A stretch of 5,113 bases of DNA from Chryseosolibacter sp964438975 (GTDB lineage Bacteria; Bacteroidota; Bacteroidia; Cytophagales; Cyclobacteriaceae): contig CAYTMU010000099.1 in the NCBI GenBank assembly GCA_964438975.1, positions 1 through 5,113 of the forward strand. The letters are read 5' to 3'. A model generated the notes under the pieces. That model had not been told where the DNA came from, did not search any database, and worked only from the letters and a program-made list of their open reading frames with translations. The translations under genes and the position numbers were made by a program. Shown here one piece after another: positions 1 through 5,113 of this stretch (position 1 is its first letter; each line of letters begins with the position of its first letter).

Positions 1-1083
1 CGGCTCGCAAATGTGGCGGGAAAGAAGATATTGATATTGGACCAACGCGATCATATTGGAGGTAATGCGTACGATTACTACAATAAGGACGGGATATTGA
101 TCCACAAGTACGGGCCACACATATTTCACACGAATTCGCGGAAGGTGTTCGACTATCTCGGGAAGTTTACTGCATGGAGGCCGTATGAGCACCGCGTTCT
201 CGCAAGCGTGGACGGACAACTGGTTCCGATGCCTATCAATCTCAATACGATCAACAAGTTGTATGGTCTTAAGCTGAGTTCGCCTGAGCTGGCGTCGTTT
301 TTCGAGTCACGTGCAGAGACGGTGGCGCGCTGTGTTACCTCAGAAGATGTCGTGGTTAGTAAGATCGGTCGGGAGTTATACGAAAAATTCTTCCGCGGAT
401 ATACGCAAAAGTTCTGGGACCTTGACCCCTCGGAGCTCGACGCATCTGTTTCGGCCCGCGTACCAACGCGCACCAATAGCGATGACCGCTATTTTACGGA
501 CACTTACCAGGCAATGCCGGCCCAGGGGTATACACGGATGTTGCAACGGATGTTGTCGCATCCGAACATCAAGATCATGCTCAACACCGATTACAAGGAC
601 ATAGTCGACTTAATTCCTTATCAGACGCTCATCTACACAGGACCGATCGATGGATACTTCAACTACTGCTATGGAAGGTTGCCCTATCGATCAATCGAGT
701 TCCGCTTCGAGACGCACGACCTCGATGTCTTCCAATCAACCGGCACGATCAATTTTCCCAACGAACATCCCTATACACGTATTACGGAGTTTAAGTATCT
801 CACCGGGCAGAGGCATCACAAAACATCTATAGTATACGAGTACCCGAAAGCAGAGGGCGATCCGTACTATCCTATACCCCGTCCGGAGAATGCGGAGATA
901 TATAGAAAGTATCACAACCTGGCGAGTACAATGACCAACACGTATTTCACGGGTAGGCTGGCCACATACAAGTACTATAACATGGATCAGGTCGTCGCGC
1001 AATCGCTGGCGCTCTTCGAAAAGATAACGCAAGCTCGCCCCGAACAGCATGTCAATGGCTCGGCAGTCTACGAAAAGGCCTGA
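1..1083 (+). CDS. glf: UDP-galactopyranose mutase, 5' end outside the window
   Basis: This flavoenzyme interconverts UDP-galactopyranose and UDP-galactofuranose in the cytoplasm, supplying Galf for O-antigen, capsule or exopolysaccharide. The frame is open from base 1 and reads RLAN-VAGKK before the conserved RDHIGGNAY stretch, so the GTG at 13 is an internal codon, not the start. About 20 N-terminal residues, including the GxGxxG FAD-binding turn, should lie upstream. Hallmarks in order are GGNAYD (around 61-78), YGPHIFHT (109-132), PMPINL (229-246), the FFRGYTQKFW helix (391-420), RVPTRTN (457-477), PYTRITEFK (769-795) and GRLATYKYYNMD (952-987). The arginines in RVPTRTN and PYTRITEFK probably match the pair that hold the substrate diphosphate in characterised bacterial enzymes. 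The 360 codons present agree with a family length of roughly 370-390. The gene ends at TGA 1081-1083, inside the next gene. Identification is firm; only the start is missing. Confidence 0.96.
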   Translation, partial: RLANVAGKKILILDQRDHIGGNAYDYYNKDGILIHKYGPHIFHTNSRKVFDYLGKFTAWRPYEHRVLASVDGQLVPMPINLNTINKLYGLKLSSPELASFFESRAETVARCVTSEDVVVSKIGRELYEKFFRGYTQKFWDLDPSELDASVSARVPTRTNSDDRYFTDTYQAMPAQGYTRMLQRMLSHPNIKIMLNTDYKDIVDLIPYQTLIYTGPIDGYFNYCYGRLPYRSIEFRFETHDLDVFQSTGTINFPNEHPYTRITEFKYLTGQRHHKTSIVYEYPKAEGDPYYPIPRPENAEIYRKYHNLASTMTNTYFTGRLATYKYYNMDQVVAQSLALFEKITQARPEQHVNGSAVYEKA

Positions 1084-2371
1084 GATCTGGGGTGGAATCG
1101 AATGTTCTTTTAACCGCGTCAGGGATGGTTACATGGACCAGTTGGCATACGCCGGACATTACGCACGGGTGGAAAGCGATATTGAGTCGATCGCGGCTCT
1201 CGGCGTTAAGACGATACGATACCCGGTGATCTGGGAAAGGCTCAAACCTCTGAAAGACGGTCCGGTTTCCTGGGAGTTTTCCGATATGGCATTCTCAACT
1301 TTGAGACGCGTCGGACTGACGCCGATCGCCGGCCTTATGCATCACGGCAGTGGTCCCCATTATGCCTCCTTGTTAAGCCCTTCGTTTGGCGCGGAACTCA
1401 GTGCATTTGCAGGGAGCGTTGCAAAACGATATCCGTGGATCAACTATTATACGCCGGTAAACGAGCCACTTACGACGGCGCGCTTTAGTGGATTGTATGG
1501 AGTTTGGTATCCACATTGCAGGAGCGACAACGCTTTTGCTCTTGCACTGGTTAACCAAATGAAGGGGGTCGTATTGGCGATGCAACAAATCCGCATGGTC
1601 AATCCAGACGCGAAACTCGTGCAGACGGAAGATCTCGGCAAGGTATACAGTACACCCCGGTTGCAGTATCAGGCGGATTTCGAAAATCACCGGCGGTGGC
1701 TTTCATGGGATTTTCTCTGTGGAAGAGTCATCCCTGAGCATCCACTTTGGCATTATCTGAGAGATGCCGGAATCTCCGAGGCATCGCTTCATTTTTTTCT
1801 CGAGAATTCGTGTCCGCCTGATATCATCGGTGCAGACTATTACGCTACGTCAGAGCGCTACCTCGATGAAGCGCTCGAGCACTATCCGCGACATACGCAT
1901 GGCGCTAATCATATCGAGGCGTACGCGGATGTAGAGGCGGTCCGCGTGCCCCATGAACAACATTCCGGAATCGGACCTCTTCTCCGGGAATGCTGGGAAC
2001 GCTATCGGCTTCCTATGGTTGTTGCCGAAGCGCACATCAGCTGCGATTTTGAGAACCAGATCCGGTGGCTGAGTGAGATCCGCAATGTTTGCACATCGTT
2101 GATGAACGAGGGCGTTGATATCCGTGCGGTCACCGCCTGGGCGATGCTTGGCGCCTATGGGTGGGACACACTGTTGACTGACATACCGGGAAATTATGAG
2201 TCCGGTGTTTTTGATGTTCAGACGGGCGTTCCTGTTGCAACGCCCCTGGCAGATTTTATCTCGCGGATTGCTGAAGACCCGCACTATCGTCACCCGGCGG
2301 AGCGCGAAGCGGGGTGGTGGCACCGGGATGACCGCTTTACTGCTGCTACATGTGATTCTTCGCTAGTGTAA
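1049..2371 (+). CDS. GH1-like (clan GH-A) glycosidase homologue, stand-alone
   Basis: A 440-residue (beta/alpha)8-barrel protein related to family 1 glycoside hydrolases. Visible elements are WGGIECSFNR on strand 1 (14-23), RYPVIWER (57-64), GLMHHGSGP (95-103), the acid/base motif TPVNEP with E139 on strand 4, and MVVAEAH with E327 where GH1 enzymes have the nucleophile in TENG. AWAMLGAYGWDTLL (363-376) corresponds to the strand-8 aromatic segment. Both catalytic glutamates are kept, so retaining hydrolysis or transglycosylation is possible, but the substrate is unknown. From memory, close relatives are often fused to a C-terminal RmlD-type dTDP-4-dehydrorhamnose reductase domain; here the protein stops shortly after GWWHRDDRF with no reductase. 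It has no signal peptide, so it is probably cytoplasmic. ATG 1049 (or 1055) lies within glf, and a later start would cut off strand 1, so the overlap is real. It may be a degenerate GH1 with another role. Confidence 0.87.
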   Translation: MSMARQSTKRPEIWGGIECSFNRVRDGYMDQLAYAGHYARVESDIESIAALGVKTIRYPVIWERLKPLKDGPVSWEFSDMAFSTLRRVGLTPIAGLMHHGSGPHYASLLSPSFGAELSAFAGSVAKRYPWINYYTPVNEPLTTARFSGLYGVWYPHCRSDNAFALALVNQMKGVVLAMQQIRMVNPDAKLVQTEDLGKVYSTPRLQYQADFENHRRWLSWDFLCGRVIPEHPLWHYLRDAGISEASLHFFLENSCPPDIIGADYYATSERYLDEALEHYPRHTHGANHIEAYADVEAVRVPHEQHSGIGPLLRECWERYRLPMVVAEAHISCDFENQIRWLSEIRNVCTSLMNEGVDIRAVTAWAMLGAYGWDTLLTDIPGNYESGVFDVQTGVPVATPLADFISRIAEDPHYRHPAEREAGWWHRDDRFTAATCDSSLV

Positions 2372-2383
2372 GAAATCTTACAC
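2366..2383. repeat. Perfect 18-base palindrome over the stop codon of the GH1-like gene
   Basis: The sequence GTGTAAGA-AA-TCTTACAC is an inverted repeat with 8-base arms around an AA centre (or 7-base arms around a four-base loop). It contains the TAA stop at 2369-2371. As RNA it would form a short hairpin with AT-rich pairs, followed by a weakly T-rich stretch ending in ATTTTAG. It could be a weak transcription terminator, an mRNA 3'-end stabiliser, or a binding site for a dimeric regulator controlling the downstream gene. The dyad itself is certain; its role is not. The stem is less GC-rich than usual for an intrinsic terminator and no run of five or more T follows directly. Confidence 0.6.
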
Positions 2384-2435
2384 GCAAATTATTTTAGTGT
2401 GATACTACCGCCTATATCCAAAATTTGACTGATTT

Positions 2436-2465
2436 TTGTTGTGAGATGGATGACGTGATCATAAT
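2436..2465 (+). promoter_or_regulatory. Weak sigma70-like promoter candidate upstream of the GH5-like gene
   Basis: TTGTTG at 2436-2441 and CATAAT at 2460-2465 are separated by 18 bases. The -10 box matches five of six consensus positions, but the -35 box only three or four. It lies in the 192-base AT-rich gap about 100 bases before the GH5-like start codon, which would leave a leader holding the hairpin at 2479-2527. A TTGACT at 2425-2430 is a better -35 box but has no -10 box at a suitable distance. In Bacteroidota the promoter consensus differs, so the match may be chance. Confidence 0.22.
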
Positions 2466-2478
2466 ATGACACTGTCCC

Positions 2479-2527
2479 CCGCGAGCCTGACCTATACCAA
2501 TTTTTCGATAACCGTCCTGGTTCGCGG
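2479..2527 (+). other. Possible leader hairpin before the GH5-like gene
   Basis: CCGCGAGCC (2479-2487) pairs with GGTTCGCGG (2519-2527) along nine positions with one G-U wobble, closing a 31-base loop that is AT-rich in its middle. It ends 36 bases before the ATG at 2564 and is followed by ACTGTTTTGTTCTT, which is T-rich but starts several bases after the stem. It may be a 5' leader structure; a terminator is less likely because of the large loop and late T-run. It matches no riboswitch class that I recognise. Confidence 0.35.
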
Positions 2528-2563
2528 AGACTGTTTTGTTCTTACAACGATTTCAACTGACAT

Positions 2564-3664
2564 ATGAACAAGCATCGTGCAAGCGGTGTTCGCGTGCGTC
2601 TGGGAAGACGCTGGAGCGAAGAGAGGATCCGCGATTGGTATCGCAACCGTGGCAGTTTACTCGGTTGCAATTATGCGCCCTCGACGGCAGTCAACCAGCT
2701 AGAGATGTGGGAGGCGGAGACTTTTGATCTGGCAACAATTGACCGCGAACTGGGGTGGGCGGAGAGCCTGGGTTTCAATTCAATCAGAGTTTTCCTTCAC
2801 GACTTGTTGTGGGATCACGACGCCGAAGGATTGCTCCGACGAATGGATGCGTTTTTGGCTATTGCGGATCGTCACAGTATCGGGGTGATGTTCGTACTAT
2901 TCGACAGTGTGTGGAACCCGTTTCCTGAAAAAGGAAAACGGGAGTACAAGATCGGCGTACATAACTCGGGTTGGCTGCAAAGTCCGGGTCTTGACATTCT
3001 CAAGGATTCGGCGCGCCATGACAAACTTGAGGCTTATGTCAAAGGAGTGATAGGACATTTTGCCAGCGACCCGCGAGTGCACGTATGGGATCTGTTCAAT
3101 GAACCCTGCAACCGCAATGTAGCATCCTACGGAGCCCATGAGCCGGAGGATAAGGCAGAGCTCAGCCTGGCCTTGCTACGTAAGGTGTTTCGTTGGGCGC
3201 GCGAAATAAATCCAGTTCAACCATTGACCGCGGGCGTCTGGATCGGGGAGTGGACGGAGAGTGAGATCAAGGACCTGGACCGATTCATGCTTGCGAATTC
3301 AGATATCATTACATTCCACAACTACGACTCGCCAAGTGAAATGGAGCGCCGAATCAATATCCTGAAGCGTTTCAGGCGACCGATCGTGTGTACTGAGTAT
3401 ATGGCGCGGGGTCTGAATAACACCTTTGAGAATATTCTGCCTGTCTTTGCCAAGCACGATGTTGGTGGTTATAGCTGGGGACTTGTCGCTGGCAAAACGC
3501 AAACTAACTATGCATGGGATTCGTGGTCAGTCACATACAACGGGGAACCTGAACTATGGTTCCACGACATTTTCAGGCCGGATGGCACGCCGTACCGTGA
3601 GGCCGAAGTACATTTCCTGATGCGGTTCCGCGAGGGCAGCCGGAATGCAGGCCAGAGATCTTGA
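2564..3664 (+). CDS. GH5-like clan GH-A glycoside hydrolase, no signal peptide
   Basis: A 366-residue TIM-barrel protein of the cellulase (GH5-like) type; relatives are commonly labelled cellulase-family glycosylhydrolase or 1,4-beta-xylanase without biochemical proof. Strands can be followed: GCNYAPS (34-40), NSIRVFLHDLLW (72-83), GVMFVLFD (107-114), HVWDLFNEP (173-181) with E180 the predicted acid/base, LTAGVWIG (221-228), ITFHNYD (249-255) with the active-site-type H252, PIVCTEYMAR (273-282) with E278 the predicted nucleophile, and GGYSWGLVAG (301-310) with W305 on strand 8. The catalytic set is complete, so a retaining beta-glycosidase is likely, with unknown substrate. The N-terminus is basic and lacks a hydrophobic stretch, so it appears cytoplasmic. 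ATG 2564 is the first start after the in-frame TGA at 2558-2560; no Shine-Dalgarno sequence is evident. It lies 192 bases after the GH1-like gene and is followed by an exported sulfatase. Confidence 0.85.
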   Translation: MNKHRASGVRVRLGRRWSEERIRDWYRNRGSLLGCNYAPSTAVNQLEMWEAETFDLATIDRELGWAESLGFNSIRVFLHDLLWDHDAEGLLRRMDAFLAIADRHSIGVMFVLFDSVWNPFPEKGKREYKIGVHNSGWLQSPGLDILKDSARHDKLEAYVKGVIGHFASDPRVHVWDLFNEPCNRNVASYGAHEPEDKAELSLALLRKVFRWAREINPVQPLTAGVWIGEWTESEIKDLDRFMLANSDIITFHNYDSPSEMERRINILKRFRRPIVCTEYMARGLNNTFENILPVFAKHDVGGYSWGLVAGKTQTNYAWDSWSVTYNGEPELWFHDIFRPDGTPYREAEVHFLMRFREGSRNAGQRS

Positions 3665-3690
3665 CGCCATTTACCCAAACACTGTACTAT
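3661..3690 (+). promoter_or_regulatory. Candidate sigma70-like promoter for the sulfatase gene
   Basis: TTGACG at 3661-3666 (five of six to consensus) and TACTAT at 3685-3690 (four of six) stand 18 bases apart. The -35 box overlaps the stop codon of the GH5-like gene, and the predicted transcript would begin near 3697, about 65 bases before the sulfatase ATG. The 97-base gap is about 37% GC by my count, poorer than the coding sequence on either side. The sulfatase could equally be read through from the gene before it, since no convincing terminator lies between. Confidence 0.27.
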
Positions 3691-3761
3691 TTTACCATCG
3701 GTTTTTGATCTAACAGATTCCTTTTTAGATTGGCTGAGTTACTTTATTTGCTCGATAGCCA

Positions 3762-5113
3762 ATGTCATTAGTCAGTATCAGGTTTTTGCTGTTATTGTGT
3801 TTAGCGTCGTTACATCTCTTAGCTAAGGCGCAGGACCGACCGAATATCATAATTTTTATGGCCGATGATATTTCTCATTCGGACCTCGGATGCTATGGTC
3901 ACCCTGTAATACAAACCCCGAACATTGATCTGCTCGCCAGCAACGGTATTCGGTTTGACAATGCTTTTCTAACGACAAGTTCATGCAGCCCGAGTCGTAT
4001 CAGTATTATTACCGGACGGTATCCCCACAACACGGGTGCAGCCGAACTGCACACACCAGTTCCGAAGGGTCAGGTTGTGTTCCCGAAACTTTTGCGAGAC
4101 GCTGGATATTATACCGCTCAGGCAGGAAAATGGCATTTTGGACCTTCAGCGCTGGAGCCCGGGGATGCGATGTTCGGTGCCTTTGACCGCGTAGGCGGGA
4201 GTTTAAGCGAAGGAGGAGGTGAAAGCGGAGCTGAAAAATGGGTCGAGTACGTGAAACAGCGACCACGGGACCAGCCTTTCTTTATGTGGTTTGCTGCACA
4301 TGACGCACATCGGGATTGGGACGATGAGTGGGTACCGATCAAATATGAGCCGTCACAAGTCGTGGTTCCCGCTTCGCTAAGAGATACGCAGACCACGAGG
4401 GAGGATTTGGCTTCATACTATCAGGAAGTCAGTCGATTTGATTTCTTTATCGGCGAGACGATCAAGGCGCTCAAGGAACAACAAGTGCTGGACAATACAC
4501 TCATAATTGTGATGGCAGACAATGGTCGGGCATTTCCACGAAACAAGACTCGTATGTATGATGAGGGGATCAAGACACCCTTTGTCGTTCACTGGCCGAA
4601 AGGAATGAGGAAATACGGTGCAGCGTCAAAGAGTCTCCTCAGTGCGATCGACATTGCCCCCACTCTCCTGGATGTTGCCGGTGTCCCGCTATCGTCGACG
4701 TTTCAAGGAAAGAGCTTCAAACCCGTACTGAGTGATCCAGACAGGAAGTTCAGGAACTTTATTTTTGCCGAGCATAACTGGCATGACTTTCAGGCTTTCG
4801 AACGGATGGTGAGAACCGAGAGATTCCTTTATATCGAAAACGGTTTGCCTTCTGTGGATAACCGTGGAGCTATCGATGTTATGGGACGGGGCGCAGGGAC
4901 GGAGTTGCAAAAGGGGTTTGAAGAGAACACTTTGACTGACCTTCAAAGAACACTATTTGCGATACCTCAGCCACGACATGAATTTTATGATTGCGAAACG
5001 GATCCTCAGCAGGCCAGTAATTTGTTTGGACAGGCAGTATGGTCAAAGGAGCAGAAGAAGCTCGCGAAGGTATTAGGCAAATGGAAGGTTGAGACAGGCG
5101 ACTCGCAGCCGAT
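3762..5113 (+). CDS. Secreted formylglycine-dependent sulfatase (S1 type), 3' end outside the window
   Basis: The frame stays open to the last base, giving 450 codons. Residues 1-23 form a signal peptide: an arginine, a leucine-rich core, and an AKA cleavage site before Q24. The mature protein opens with RPNIIIFMADD (26-36), whose paired aspartates bind calcium. C75 in C-S-P-S-R (75-79) is the cysteine oxidised to formylglycine, with R79 beside it. The second sulfatase signature, GYYTAQAGKWHFG (115-127), supplies K123 and H125. MADNG (251-255) gives the D253/N254 metal ligands, and K262 precedes the YDEGIKTPFVV segment. HDAHRDW (180-186) lies in the substrate-pocket region. EFYDCETDP near the end is the usual C-terminal stretch, so little is missing. 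It should cleave sulfate esters from a glycan in the periplasm or outside; the substrate cannot be told. ATG 3762 is the first start after the in-frame TAG at 3756-3758. No formylglycine-generating enzyme is in view. Confidence 0.94.
   Translation, partial: MSLVSIRFLLLLCLASLHLLAKAQDRPNIIIFMADDISHSDLGCYGHPVIQTPNIDLLASNGIRFDNAFLTTSSCSPSRISIITGRYPHNTGAAELHTPVPKGQVVFPKLLRDAGYYTAQAGKWHFGPSALEPGDAMFGAFDRVGGSLSEGGGESGAEKWVEYVKQRPRDQPFFMWFAAHDAHRDWDDEWVPIKYEPSQVVVPASLRDTQTTREDLASYYQEVSRFDFFIGETIKALKEQQVLDNTLIIVMADNGRAFPRNKTRMYDEGIKTPFVVHWPKGMRKYGAASKSLLSAIDIAPTLLDVAGVPLSSTFQGKSFKPVLSDPDRKFRNFIFAEHNWHDFQAFERMVRTERFLYIENGLPSVDNRGAIDVMGRGAGTELQKGFEENTLTDLQRTLFAIPQPRHEFYDCETDPQQASNLFGQAVWSKEQKKLAKVLGKWKVETGDSQP

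Noticed and set aside
13..15. GTG as the start codon of glf
   Set aside because: The frame continues upstream with residues that fit the family (RLAN before VAGKK), and the FAD-binding N-terminus would be missing; the true start is outside the window.
1850..2323. 157-codon open frame on the minus strand
   Set aside because: It lies wholly inside the well-supported GH1-like gene, its translation is arginine/cysteine-rich without recognisable motifs, and it looks like an antisense shadow.
2372..2428. Remnant of an RmlD domain after the GH1-like stop codon
   Set aside because: In-frame reading gives about 18 codons with no Rossmann-like sequence before another stop, so no recent nonsense mutation or frameshift is supported.
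2468..2479. GACACTGTCCCC, similar to short motifs found near some REP-associated transposase elements
   Set aside because: Only one short copy, no partner repeat and no transposase in the window; too little to call a mobile-element remnant.
2536..2727. 63-codon open frame on the + strand before and within the GH5-like gene
   Set aside because: Its translation is low-quality and mostly overlaps the GH5-like coding frame; no family features.
3708..3730. Small inverted repeat ATCTAA...TTAGAT between the GH5-like and sulfatase genes
   Set aside because: Six AT-rich pairs with an 11-base loop are expected by chance in AT-rich gaps, and there is no T-tract suited to a terminator.
3798..3800. Cysteine 13 of the sulfatase signal peptide as a lipoprotein attachment site
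   Set aside because: The preceding residues are LLL, lacking the small residue before cysteine in a lipobox, and the cysteine sits within the hydrophobic core; AKA before Q24 is a normal type I cleavage site.

Overview
The window carries four protein genes, all on the + strand and all concerned with carbohydrates: a UDP-galactopyranose mutase cut by the left edge (1-1083), a GH1-like clan GH-A glycosidase homologue that overlaps it by 35 bases (1049-2371), a second and different clan GH-A glycosidase-like protein related to GH5 (2564-3664), and a secreted formylglycine-type sulfatase that runs off the right edge (3762-5113). No tRNA, rRNA, CRISPR array, insertion sequence or integrase is visible. 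Almost all of the window is coding; the two gaps are 192 and 97 bases.

Organism: this is bacterial DNA of middling GC with AT-richer gaps. No gene start in view has a clear Shine-Dalgarno sequence. Together with an exported S1 sulfatase, this fits a Bacteroidota-, Planctomycetota- or Verrucomicrobiota-like glycan specialist, but the sequence alone does not settle the phylum.

Layout and logic: the left half looks biosynthetic. The mutase makes UDP-galactofuranose for a surface polysaccharide, and its stop codon lies inside the next gene, so the GH1-like protein is probably made with it and may act in the same pathway. A perfect 18-base palindrome sits on the stop codon of the GH1-like gene, and a gap with a further hairpin and a weak promoter-like sequence separates this pair from the right half. 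The right half looks more like glycan processing: a GH5-like protein without a signal peptide, then an exported sulfatase with its own possible promoter overlapping the end of the gene before it. Whether the two halves act on one glycan is inference.

The most noteworthy points are the stand-alone form of the GH1-like protein, which I remember mostly as the front half of fusions to an RmlD-type sugar-nucleotide reductase; its forced overlap with glf; and the palindrome at its end. I saw nothing that clearly amounts to a wholly new system.
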